Shown piece after piece: positions 44,083-52,245 of a stretch of DNA of 64,000 nt. The translations under genes and the position numbers were made by a program. Source of the DNA: Hydrogenovibrio marinus (lineage in GTDB: Bacteria > Pseudomonadota > Gammaproteobacteria > Thiomicrospirales > Thiomicrospiraceae). The notes beneath the pieces are model-generated. The model saw only the letters and a list, made by a program, of their open reading frames with translations, was not told the origin of the DNA and did not search any database. The stretch spans positions 1,054,001 through 1,118,000 of the forward strand of contig NZ_AP020335.1 of the NCBI RefSeq assembly GCF_013340845.1, given 5' to 3'. Within the stretch, counting starts at the first letter, position 1, and the number at the start of each line of letters is the position of its first letter.

Positions 44083-44154
44083 ACCGGTTTCAAGACGGGC
44101 AAAAACGCAAAGAATACAAAACGAATATAAGCGAACTAAGGAAGAGTTGATTTC

Positions 44155-44364
44155 ATGGATCCAAAACTTTTGGACATTCTGGTCTGTCCAGTCACCAAAA
44201 CCTCTCTGTTGTTTGATAAAGACAAGCAAGAGCTGATTTCCACTGCGGCTAATCTGGCTTATCCTGTTCGTGACGGTATTCCGATTATGCTTGAAAACGA
44301 AGCCCGCGAACTCGTGCCGGAAGAAGTGGAAGCCTATCGTAAACAAAAAGGGCAACACGCTTAA
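44155..44364 (+). CDS. ycaR: Trm112/YcaR-like small protein
   Basis: A 69-residue protein of the UPF0434/Trm112 family: [18 protein letters not shown] at the start, [20 protein letters not shown] at the end. In E. coli it lies between lpxK and kdsB as here; function is unclear. The usual four-Cys zinc knuckle is not complete (one Cys only). Two bases separate it from kdsB. Confidence 0.9.
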   Translation: MDPKLLDILVCPVTKTSLLFDKDKQELISTAANLAYPVRDGIPIMLENEARELVPEEVEAYRKQKGQHA

Positions 44365-44366
44365 GT

Positions 44367-45131
44367 ATGGGGTTTGTTGTCATTATTCCCGCTCGTTATG
44401 AGTCCAGTCGCCTATGCGGCAAACCTCTGATGGACATCTGCGGTAAACCGATGATTCAATGGACTTGGCAGCAAGCCAAATTATCTGGTGCAGAGCGTAT
44501 TATCATCGCCACAGAATCCGAAGCCGTTAAGCAAGCATGTGAAGCCTTTGGCGCAGAAGTTTGCATGACTTCCATGAGCCATCAGTCCGGTACAGAACGT
44601 ATTGCCGAAGTGGTCGAAAAGCTAGGCTTTTTTGATGATGACATTATCGTCAATGTTCAGGGCGATGAACCGATGTTGCCGCCTGAATTAATCGTCCAAG
44701 TTGCAGATGGGCTGTCTACCCATGAAAGCGTACAAATGGCGACGCTCTGTGAGCCGATTGATGATGTTGAAACGGTTTTCGACCCTCATGCGGTGAAAGT
44801 GATTCGTAACCAAAAGAACTTCGCGTTGAACTTCACGCGTGCGCCAATGCCTTGGTCGAGAGATACTTTTTCCAATGAGCCGCCAACCTTACCTGAGAAC
44901 TGGGATTATAAGCGTCATATTGGTTTGTATGCCTATCGTGCAGGGTTCGTTAAACGTTATGTTGCCTGGCCGGAGTGCGCCTTGGAGCATGTAGAGCGTT
45001 TGGAGCAGTTGCGTGTTTTATGGCATGGTGAATCAATTTTGGTGTTGGACGCGCTTTGCGATGCCGGTATTGGTGTGGACACTCAAAAAGACCTGGATAA
45101 GGTTCGTCGACTAATGTCAGAAAAGGCATAA
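44367..45131 (+). CDS. kdsB: 3-deoxy-manno-octulosonate cytidylyltransferase
   Basis: A 254-residue enzyme activating Kdo to CMP-Kdo for lipopolysaccharide. Nucleotide-binding PARYESSRLCGKPL at the N-terminus, VNVQGDEPMLPPELI, and HIGLYAYRAGFVKRYV are diagnostic. Last gene of the lpxK operon. A copy of the 18-bp repeat lies 26 bases after its stop. Confidence 0.96.
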   Translation: MGFVVIIPARYESSRLCGKPLMDICGKPMIQWTWQQAKLSGAERIIIATESEAVKQACEAFGAEVCMTSMSHQSGTERIAEVVEKLGFFDDDIIVNVQGDEPMLPPELIVQVADGLSTHESVQMATLCEPIDDVETVFDPHAVKVIRNQKNFALNFTRAPMPWSRDTFSNEPPTLPENWDYKRHIGLYAYRAGFVKRYVAWPECALEHVERLEQLRVLWHGESILVLDALCDAGIGVDTQKDLDKVRRLMSEKA

Positions 45132-45157
45132 CCTTTAAACTCGAATAACGGAAATGC

Positions 45158-45175
45158 CCCAACCTGGCAGATTTT
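45158..45175 (-). repeat. 18-bp dispersed repeat, copy 11
   Basis: Exact match, plus strand CCCAACCTGGCAGATTTT, downstream of kdsB and before the next small gene. Confidence 0.85.
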
Positions 45176-45191
45176 AAACACAAAATATTTC

Positions 45192-45398
45192 ATGTCTAAA
45201 CTTCTAAATTTCTTAACACTAATTGGTTTGATTGCGTTTGGCTATTGGATGATCAAACGCTATTTCCATCAAAGAAAATTACGCCAGCAAGGCATTGTTA
45301 TTGAACAGAAAGGGCTAAGACCGATTACGGTTTTCAGTATTGTTTTGCTGTCAATTTACGCGCTATATCTCATTATCCATTTCTGGAATATGTCCTAA
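45192..45398 (+). CDS. Small two-helix membrane protein, unknown
   Basis: 68 residues: a first hydrophobic segment (FLTLIGLIAFGYWMI), a basic loop (KRYFHQRKLRQQG) and a second segment (VFSIVLLSIYALYLIIHFW). No family recognised and no obvious ribosome site before ATG 45192. Separated from kdsB by the repeat copy; convergent with the btuF-like gene. Confidence 0.5.
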   Translation: MSKLLNFLTLIGLIAFGYWMIKRYFHQRKLRQQGIVIEQKGLRPITVFSIVLLSIYALYLIIHFWNMS

Positions 45399-45418
45399 AT
45401 ACCTAAACGGACAAGTGT

Positions 45419-46267
45419 CTATTTTTGGGAATAGGCTTTTCTCGCAATATTTATTTGGTTGCACAGCTCAGGCAGGGCTTCAATAAAGCGTTGCGTCGGG
45501 CGTTGGTATAAATCGCTATTGACCCCAATGATTTGACGTTGCTGAACAGCCTGTAGCATTGGGAAAGCTTGCCAATTACGGCGCCATGAAGGCTGTTTGT
45601 CTTTGGCACCGCCCAGTAAAATCACTTGAGGGTTTTTCAGCAAGACGCTCTCCCGACTGATCTGTGGCGCTAAGGGTGTCAGGTCTGCAAACACATTTTG
45701 TGCCCCGCATAGAGCCAGACCCTGGCTAATGAACTGTTGTCCATTGATGGTGGTAAGGGGTTGATTCCACACTTCATAAAACACAGAAATGGGTCTCTTT
45801 GAGGCGTATTGCAGTCTTAAAAACGTCAAGCGATGTCTCAATTCTTCCGCAGTCGAAAAAGCATGGCGTTGTGTACCCGCTCTGCGACCGATTTCTTCGA
45901 TTTCATTGGGGATGTCATTGAGTGTCTGGATATTGGACACAAAAACACGCAAGCCTAAATCCCGAAGCCGTTGTAAATCTTGTGGTTTGATGGAAGATTG
46001 CCAAACCAGAATCAAGTTGGGTTTTAAGGCGACTATCTGTTCGAAATTCAAGTGAAAGGCATCGCCGACCTTTGGTAGTTTAGTTGTTGAAGTCGGATAA
46101 TTTGAATAGCGGTCAACACCGACCAGATATTTACCTGCGCCAGCGGAAAAGACCATTTCGGTCAGATGAGGGGACAGCGAAACAATTCTAAAACTTCCGG
46201 CCTGTGAAAGAGGGGAAATCACCAATAACAGGCAAAGCAAAAAGGCGGGCAGGCGAGACAGGATCAT
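45419..46267 (-). CDS. btuF: Periplasmic cobalamin-binding protein, BtuF-like
   Basis: A 282-residue class III substrate-binding protein: signal peptide FLLCLLLVISPLSQA, then IVSLSPHLTEMVFSAGAGKYLVGVDRYSNYP, typical of BtuF, and ALKPNLILVWQSSI in the linker region. It presumably delivers corrinoids to an ABC importer, which is not encoded in this window. Last gene of the riboswitch-controlled cobalamin operon, 12 bases after cobO. Confidence 0.85.
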   Translation of the reverse strand: MILSRLPAFLLCLLLVISPLSQAGSFRIVSLSPHLTEMVFSAGAGKYLVGVDRYSNYPTSTTKLPKVGDAFHLNFEQIVALKPNLILVWQSSIKPQDLQRLRDLGLRVFVSNIQTLNDIPNEIEEIGRRAGTQRHAFSTAEELRHRLTFLRLQYASKRPISVFYEVWNQPLTTINGQQFISQGLALCGAQNVFADLTPLAPQISRESVLLKNPQVILLGGAKDKQPSWRRNWQAFPMLQAVQQRQIIGVNSDLYQRPTQRFIEALPELCNQINIARKAYSQK

Positions 46268-46279
46268 GACGTTGCCTTC

Positions 46280-46882
46280 TCAGAAATCTACGCCGATTTG
46301 CGCTTTGACACCGCTTTTATAGGCATGCTTGACTTCCTGTATTTCTGAAACTGTATCGGCAATCTCTTTTAGCTCGGCGGCGGCTGAACGACCGGTAACC
46401 ACTACATGTTGCATCTCAGGACGGGCTTGTAGTGCGCTGAGTACCCGTTGCTTGTCAATATAATCATAGCTCAGTAGATAAGTCAGCTCATCAAGAACCA
46501 CCAAGTCATAGGACGGGTCTGACAACATTTTTTCTGCAATTTGCCACCCGCGTTCTGATGTGGCGATATCCTGTTCACGGTTTTGAGTATCCCAAGTGAA
46601 GCCATCACCCAGCACATGCCATTCACAGTTTGGTTGGGCGCTGAAAAAGGCTTCTTCACCGGTATCAGTACGACTTTTGATGAACTGGCATACGCCAACT
46701 TTCAAGTCATGACCCAGTGCTCGGGCTACCATGCCGAATGCAGAAGTCGACTTACCTTTACCATTGCCGGTGATGACCAATAAAATTCCTTTTTCGATGT
46801 TGGCTTTGGCGATGGAAGCATCAATCTGAGTCTTTTTTCGTTCCATACGGACTTTATGATAGGCATTTTTCTTATCGGTCAC
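46280..46882 (-). CDS. cobO: Corrinoid adenosyltransferase
   Basis: A 200-residue CobA/CobO/BtuR-type ATP:cob(I)alamin adenosyltransferase. P-loop: LVITGNGKGKSTSAFGMVARALGH near residues 33-56; VVLDELTYLLSYDYI and VVVTGRSAA are diagnostic. GTG start inside the end of cobQ (11-base overlap) with GGGAG six bases upstream. Confidence 0.93.
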   Translation of the reverse strand: MTDKKNAYHKVRMERKKTQIDASIAKANIEKGILLVITGNGKGKSTSAFGMVARALGHDLKVGVCQFIKSRTDTGEEAFFSAQPNCEWHVLGDGFTWDTQNREQDIATSERGWQIAEKMLSDPSYDLVVLDELTYLLSYDYIDKQRVLSALQARPEMQHVVVTGRSAAAELKEIADTVSEIQEVKHAYKSGVKAQIGVDF

Positions 46883-48395
46883 TTTGTACTCCCAGTATAT
46901 TTAATAACTTGTCCATATCCAAACAACCCTCCAAGGTATTGGCCAATACTTCTAATTGTGCGTGGCGCTGTTGGTCGGCGTCAAGTTCGGGTTGTGTTGC
47001 CACAGGAGTATTGTCTGATTCCGTCACCCAGTTCATCAAAAATTGGATAGCGGATGATTGATCGAACACGCCATGTAAATAGGTGACGAAAATTTGGTTG
47101 TCTTGACTGAAACCACCTTCAACACTGCCGTCTTCCAGAGTGATGGCCGGAGTGAGTTCGGATAAGTTGGTTTGACCGCAATGAATTTCATAGCCGACAA
47201 CTTTCGTTGTTTCATCCGATATGAAGTGGCCTGTTCTATTTTTCAGGGTCTTTTTCGGCATGAGCGTTGTTTCATAGTCTAATAGCCCCAACCCGGATTG
47301 GCTGTCGCCACTTTCAGATTCAATGCCGTAAGAATCATGAATGGCTTGTCCTAACATCTGTAGACCACCGCAAATGCCTATCAGCTTACCGCCATAACGT
47401 AGGTGATGGTTCAAATGGGTTTCCCATCCCTGAGTTTTTAACCATTGCAGATCGAATGCGACATTCTTACTTCCCGGCAAGATGATTAAATCAGCGGGCG
47501 GAATGGCTTCATTATGCTTAACCCATTGAAAGTGGATATCCGGGTGGTATTGTAAAGGCGCAAAGTCGGTGTGGTTGCTGATATGCGGTAACAGCGGGGC
47601 TATGACTCTGAGAGTGGTTTGAGGCTTTTCAGTTTGTTGAAAGTCAACGGCATCTTCCGCATCCAAAAACAAACCATGCAGATAGGGCACCACGCCTAAA
47701 ACTGGTTTACCTGTTCCGGCTTCCAGCCAATCCAAGCCATCTTTCAATAGCGCTAAGTCGCCACGGAATTTGTTGATAACAAATCCTTTGATGCGGTTTT
47801 GTTCAGAGTCAGATAGGCAGGCGAGTGTACCGACAATATGGGCAAATACCCCGCCTTTGTCGATGTCTGCTACTAGAATGACCGGACAGTCGATGGACTC
47901 GGCAAACCCCATATTGGCAATGTCGCCTTCGCGCAAATTGACTTCGGCAGGACTGCCGGCACCTTCGGCAACAATGTAACTGAAGCGATGGCGTAACCAG
48001 GCAAAGGAGTCCAACACGGCATTGGCCGCAGTGGGTTTATATTCGTGATAATTCAGTGCGTTATAGTTGCCGATGCTCTTGCCTTGAATAATGACCTGAG
48101 CACCGACATCGGAATTGGGTTTAAGAAGAACGGGGTTCATGTGTACGCTGGTAGGCACGCCGGCGGCAAAAGCCTGTAGTGCTTGTGCACGGCCGATTTC
48201 CCCGCCATCTTCTGTGACTGCGCTGTTCAAAGCCATGTTTTGTGGCTTGAAGGGCGCAACCGATAAACCTTGCCGCGCCAGGACGCGGCAAAGTCCGGCG
48301 ACTAACGTACTTTTTCCCGCGTCAGACGTACAACCCTGCACCATCAAACAGTGGGAAGGGTTGGGGCTTTGGGAGGAAGTGTTTGTCGTCATCAT
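46872..48395 (-). CDS. cobQ: Cobyric acid synthase
   Basis: A 507-residue amidotransferase (CobQ/CbiP) that amidates adenosyl-cobyrinic acid a,c-diamide at four side chains. N-terminal ATP-binding MVQGCTSDAGKSTLVAGLCRVL; C-terminal glutamine amidotransferase with nucleophile Cys in GKLIGICGGLQMLGQ and YEIHCGQT. No other corrin-ring or lower-loop synthesis gene is in the window; it may be part of a salvage route or a larger pathway elsewhere. Between btuB and cobO in one operon. Confidence 0.93.
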   Translation of the reverse strand: MMTTNTSSQSPNPSHCLMVQGCTSDAGKSTLVAGLCRVLARQGLSVAPFKPQNMALNSAVTEDGGEIGRAQALQAFAAGVPTSVHMNPVLLKPNSDVGAQVIIQGKSIGNYNALNYHEYKPTAANAVLDSFAWLRHRFSYIVAEGAGSPAEVNLREGDIANMGFAESIDCPVILVADIDKGGVFAHIVGTLACLSDSEQNRIKGFVINKFRGDLALLKDGLDWLEAGTGKPVLGVVPYLHGLFLDAEDAVDFQQTEKPQTTLRVIAPLLPHISNHTDFAPLQYHPDIHFQWVKHNEAIPPADLIILPGSKNVAFDLQWLKTQGWETHLNHHLRYGGKLIGICGGLQMLGQAIHDSYGIESESGDSQSGLGLLDYETTLMPKKTLKNRTGHFISDETTKVVGYEIHCGQTNLSELTPAITLEDGSVEGGFSQDNQIFVTYLHGVFDQSSAIQFLMNWVTESDNTPVATQPELDADQQRHAQLEVLANTLEGCLDMDKLLNILGVQSDR

Positions 48396-48407
48396 AACTT
48401 CTGCGAT

Positions 48408-50249
48408 TTACAGTTTGCCTCGCACGCCAACGAACAAAAGCGTGCCGCCATTGTTGTAGACATACTTTGGCGTGACACCATCGCTTTCGTAGCTGACAAC
48501 CGCCGGTGTGTAGTCTTCATTAAATAGATTTTGTACTTTACCGTAAATGGAGACATGCGGGTTGAATTGGTAGTCTGCGACCAAATCTGTGGTGCTGTAG
48601 TTACCGATATTCGCGCCTTTTTTATCCGCCTTGTCATACAGGTTGCCAACATATTTTGTCTGGATACCAAAATGCGTACGACTTAAACCATAGTAATCAA
48701 AGCCTAAGCCTGCTTGTTGTTCAGGACGGCGCGCCAGCCACTTACCAGCGTTGTCTTTTGCTGTCTGTTGTGTAAAGTTCAGTGACAGATCACTGTCAAT
48801 TGCATCCAGTGTTCGTTTGTAGTTGGCTTCAAAGCCTTGGTACTTAGAGGTGCCTTTCTGGTTGTAGTACTTGTAGCTGCCATCTGTTACCAATTCATCT
48901 TTGATTTCGTTATTGAAGTAGGTCAGCTCCAAGCCGTAAATACCCAAGGTCGCATCATAACCTGTCGAGGACTCAGGTGTCAGTTGCGTGGTTTGTGTCG
49001 ATAAATTGGTCAACTGGTAGAGTGATGGCGCATTGTAGCCCGTACCATAGTTAGCGCTGATGAAAACTTCTGGGATGAAATGATATTTGGTACCGATTTT
49101 TCCCGTCGTCTTATTGTCGAAACGATTGTACTCATCGTATCGAAGCGCTTCGGTAATCACCCATTTCTCACCAAACAATTGGTTGGTGTTGTTCACTGCG
49201 GCGGAACGGTTGTAATAGCTGTTGTTGTTTTTAATATCTTCAAGCTGTTTTGAAGCTACCGCGAAACTCGCTTGTTGTTTGTCGGCATAATGCCAGTCCG
49301 CCTGTGCGCCAAACTGATTCACTTTACCTTCGTAAACAGAAGAATAAGCAGGGTACTCTCTACGAATGTGGGAATCTTGTGCATAAAGTTGCGTGTCAAC
49401 TTTACCGAAGGTTGCCAAATAACGTAGCTGTCTCAACGTGCTTTCAAAAGTGCTGTGTGAAGAAGTATTCGGTGTACTGTAATCCGACTCAGAATCACCG
49501 TTGCTATGCTTGATAAAGGTTTCCAAACGCTGTTGTTTTGCAAAGTTAATGCCTAAACGGAAAGAGGCTTCCTGCTGTGCAAAAGGGTCTTTTTCATCAC
49601 CTTTACCGGATGTTTTGTATTTTTTGATCGAGGTAAAACCATCACTTGATAAGTCGCTGAAGTTTAATGCGAAATCGGCTTTTTCATTAGCTGCGCCCAA
49701 GCTGGCAGCCAATTTTTTCTGGTTGTTGCTACCAAACTCCAGATTTGCATTTGCGCGCTTGCCACCTTTTTTGGTGATGATGTTGATGACGCCGGCGGAG
49801 GCGTTTGCACCCCAAACACCGGATTGCGGACCTTTGATAATCTCGATTCGCTCAACGTCATCTAACATGATATTGGCAAAGTTGGTGGTACCGTCTGTGA
49901 GTGTCGGGTCGTTCAACTGCATGCCATTTTGTAACACGAGAATATTCTTTCCGCCCATGCCGCGCATGAAAAGACTGGTTGCCGTTCCCAAGCCGCCATT
50001 TGAGTAGGTGGTCAAGCCTGGAACTTGTCGCATGGCATCTTGCAGTGTTTGGTACTGGTGGTTTTCAATGTCTTCAGCGGTAATTACCGTGACATTTGAG
50101 GTGACGCTTCCGATGTTCTGAGGCGTGTTATTGGCAGTCACAATAACCGAATCAAGGTTCTTGTCATCTGCAGCAAAGCTGGCAGAACAAATTGAAAAAA
50201 TAGCCAACGCAATCGGCGTTTTGGCTAAGCGCATTTTGTTAGGGTTCAT
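48408..50249 (-). CDS. btuB: TonB-dependent cobalamin receptor, BtuB-like
   Basis: A 613-residue outer-membrane receptor. Signal peptide ends near SASFA; TonB box DSVIVTAN follows; the plug domain covers about residues 45-160 (LQDAMRQVPGL, GGKNILVLQNGMQLND, ERIEIIKGPQSGVWGANASAGVINIITKK) and a 22-strand barrel follows. The final residue is Leu instead of the usual Phe. Cobalamin specificity is inferred from the riboswitch and neighbouring cobalamin genes. GAAGGAATTTT precedes the ATG. Confidence 0.93.
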   Translation of the reverse strand: MNPNKMRLAKTPIALAIFSICSASFAADDKNLDSVIVTANNTPQNIGSVTSNVTVITAEDIENHQYQTLQDAMRQVPGLTTYSNGGLGTATSLFMRGMGGKNILVLQNGMQLNDPTLTDGTTNFANIMLDDVERIEIIKGPQSGVWGANASAGVINIITKKGGKRANANLEFGSNNQKKLAASLGAANEKADFALNFSDLSSDGFTSIKKYKTSGKGDEKDPFAQQEASFRLGINFAKQQRLETFIKHSNGDSESDYSTPNTSSHSTFESTLRQLRYLATFGKVDTQLYAQDSHIRREYPAYSSVYEGKVNQFGAQADWHYADKQQASFAVASKQLEDIKNNNSYYNRSAAVNNTNQLFGEKWVITEALRYDEYNRFDNKTTGKIGTKYHFIPEVFISANYGTGYNAPSLYQLTNLSTQTTQLTPESSTGYDATLGIYGLELTYFNNEIKDELVTDGSYKYYNQKGTSKYQGFEANYKRTLDAIDSDLSLNFTQQTAKDNAGKWLARRPEQQAGLGFDYYGLSRTHFGIQTKYVGNLYDKADKKGANIGNYSTTDLVADYQFNPHVSIYGKVQNLFNEDYTPAVVSYESDGVTPKYVYNNGGTLLFVGVRGKL

Positions 50250-50403
50250 AAAATTCCTTCGTAATGTTTATACGAAGGCAACAACGGATTCGGGACAAGC
50301 GCCCGAACAAAAAAGAGTGGTAATGCCTGACGACACAAAAAATCTCTTTTTCCGTATTGCCCACCGCAATCGGTTCAAAAGTTCGGCTACAAACGTAGAC
50401 CTA

Positions 50404-50598
50404 TTTTCTGGCCGGTATCCGGGCTGAAGAACAATTTCCTAACCCCTTCTCGGAAGCTCTAGTGAGCAACTCCAATGGGTTGTTGTCAGGTCTTTTCTAT
50501 CACCGTTGCGGGGGCAGCACTCGATTTGATGTGGTTTTGCGTTATCGCACGAGTTTCCCGTTTAACTGCATGTCTATGAGACAGCAAGCACCAGAAAA
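50404..50598 (-). promoter_or_regulatory. Cobalamin riboswitch
   Basis: On the minus strand: P1 arms TTTTCTGG (50591-50598) and CCAGAAAA (50404-50411); the GGGAA element (50551-50563); the core GCTGCCCCCGCAACGGTGAT (about 50500-50519); the B12 box AGCCCGGATACCGGCC near the 3' end (50409-50425). It ends about 155 bases before the btuB start and is expected to shut off btuB-cobQ-cobO-btuF when adenosylcobalamin is plentiful. Confidence 0.92.
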
Positions 50599-50674
50599 CG
50601 TGTATTCTACCGAAGAATTCAGTAGGGTAAAGAGGCAAATCGGCAAAATAGAGGTTTGGGGGCATGAGTTGAAC

Positions 50675-50726
50675 AAAATCTGCCAGGTTGGGGGGAATAA
50701 GTTTGATACCCAACCTGGTAGATTTT
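50675..50726. repeat. 18-bp dispersed repeat, copies 12 and 13, inverted pair
   Basis: AAAATCTGCCAGGTTGGG (50675-50692) and CCCAACCTGGTAGATTTT (50709-50726) face each other across 16 bases, making a stem of 18 pairs with one G-T wobble. It starts 20 bases after the stop of the next minus-strand gene and would make a strong terminator hairpin. Confidence 0.9.
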
Positions 50727-50746
50727 AAAGGCAAGAGTGCTATGGA

Positions 50747-50992
50747 TTAAGGCGCTTCGTTAATGTTGTCCTGTTTGTTTTCTTCGGCTTGGCGCTCAGC
50801 TTCATATTTCTCACGAATTTGATGGGTGTAGCGATAAGTAATCCATAAAATCGGAAAAACGATAACCAGCGCATAGATCATGGACATGATGCTTGCCGCA
50901 ACTGTTGTGCCTTGCAGATGAACCGCTAGGCCAACAATGAACATAATCAACAAGCTGTTTCTCAATGCTCGTTTAAAAGGGGACTGAAGCAT
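50747..50992 (-). CDS. Small inner-membrane protein, unknown
   Basis: 81 residues with two hydrophobic segments (NSLLIMFIVGLAVHLQG and IMSMIYALVIVFPILWITY) and a charged tail (KYEAERQAEENKQDNINEAP). GAGGAAAC precedes ATG 50992. It follows the DUF1841 gene by 18 bases and ends at the inverted repeat pair. No family assigned. Confidence 0.6.
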   Translation of the reverse strand: MLQSPFKRALRNSLLIMFIVGLAVHLQGTTVAASIMSMIYALVIVFPILWITYRYTHQIREKYEAERQAEENKQDNINEAP

Positions 50993-51010
50993 GATGTTTC
51001 CTCTAAAGGG

Positions 51011-51442
51011 TTAGTTTTCCAGCAGTGCCTGTAGGCATTTCAAATAAGCTTGTTCATCTGGCTCAGTTTGGTTGCGTTGAGCTTGCCACATGGCTTCCGC
51101 CAGACATTCCATCATGGCATGTTCAGTTTCATGAACATCTCTTAGGCGCTCGCCTAATTTCTTGTAAACGTCTTGAATGCCTGCCGGGCGATCCATGGAG
51201 ACTTGTTCTTGCAATCCCAAGTGCATTCCCATGTGAAGAAATGGATTGGTTTCGCCCATCTCAGGAAAATAGTTGTTGCCGAGGTGTTTACTGTTCGTCA
51301 GCATGGCATGGTATTCAGGGTGCATTTCGATGACGCGGGCGACGAGGGTTTCCATCGCATCCAGAGGCTCGTTGTTGCGTGCCTTTTGCCAAGTGTCCAC
51401 GTAAAATTGACGTAGGCGGTCTCTTTCGGTTGTGTAAATCAT
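51011..51442 (-). CDS. DUF1841 family protein
   Basis: A 143-residue soluble protein. The central stretch VIEMHPEYHAMLTNSKHLG, then NPFLHMGMHLGLQEQVSMDRPAGIQDVY, is characteristic of the DUF1841 family of proteobacteria, whose function is unknown. His/Glu-rich and likely helical; it may bind a metal. In a two-gene unit with the small membrane protein downstream. Confidence 0.78.
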   Translation of the reverse strand: MIYTTERDRLRQFYVDTWQKARNNEPLDAMETLVARVIEMHPEYHAMLTNSKHLGNNYFPEMGETNPFLHMGMHLGLQEQVSMDRPAGIQDVYKKLGERLRDVHETEHAMMECLAEAMWQAQRNQTEPDEQAYLKCLQALLEN

Positions 51443-51634
51443 TTCAATCTTGTAACTCTGTGGGTATTAACGCTATTTTAACGAATTACGCTACCGGGTT
51501 GGAAAGTAATCGGCAATGCGGCAGACTGACATTGAACCTGTTAAACTGAACTGAAACTGCTAAAATCATTATTAATGATGAAATAACAGAACCATTCATA
51601 CGCGTAAACTTGCATTCAAACTGGGAGAGAGCTC

Positions 51635-52177
51635 TTGTTACAAAGACCTTGGTTATCGTTAAAAATAATTCATACGAGTCTTCGTGTGCGCTATTTCTTC
51701 GCTGTCATGGTCGGTTTAACGCTGTTTTCCTCACCGACGTTCTCGCAAGAAAGCACCGCGGAAGAAATATTGGAAAGTCATCCTCTTGGGCTGGTCAGTC
51801 CTGAGATTCAAGCAGAATTAAGCAATGAAGCTTTACACACTCAACTGGTCACTGCGGCCATTGAGTACGACACCTTCAACCAACGATGCAGAGGGGTGAG
51901 TGCAGCCTATAACGAGTCCAAGGTGAACCGTTTGTTTTTGAACAAATTCGGTATCACCATGAACGACTATATGATGAACTATATGTCGAAGGACGCCAAC
52001 GACCCCAGAGACGTGAAACAGAAAATCGTTAATCGTGTCTATCAGAGCATCGCCAAGATGGGCGGTTGTCAACCAGCCCGATCCAAAGGACTGGAAAAGA
52101 ACCTGAAAGACGAATACCGTAATCTGTACCATCAAGTCGAAAAGTCTACTTGGTTCCCAAGCGTTCATAACGATTGA
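51635..52177 (+). CDS. Secreted protein, unknown
   Basis: A 180-residue protein with an export signal (RYFFAVMVGLTLFSSPTFSQ, cleavage likely after SFSQ or nearby) and a helical mature part with two Cys (QRCRGVS and GGCQPAR). The start is probably a TTG at 51635, since a strong GGGAGAG site lies five bases upstream; ATG 51707 would truncate the signal. No family recognised. Upstream of a glycerate kinase gene by 68 bases. Confidence 0.6.
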   Translation: MLQRPWLSLKIIHTSLRVRYFFAVMVGLTLFSSPTFSQESTAEEILESHPLGLVSPEIQAELSNEALHTQLVTAAIEYDTFNQRCRGVSAAYNESKVNRLFLNKFGITMNDYMMNYMSKDANDPRDVKQKIVNRVYQSIAKMGGCQPARSKGLEKNLKDEYRNLYHQVEKSTWFPSVHND

Positions 52178-52245
52178 TCGTTGATTACAGGCTGTGTCCT
52201 TTAGGTTTAACCACAGTTGACAAACTGTAAGCAAAGGCATCGTTT

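Noticed and set aside
51490-51503. CTACCGGGTTGG as another copy of the dispersed repeat
   Set aside because: A mismatch lies in the otherwise invariant core and the AT-rich part is missing.
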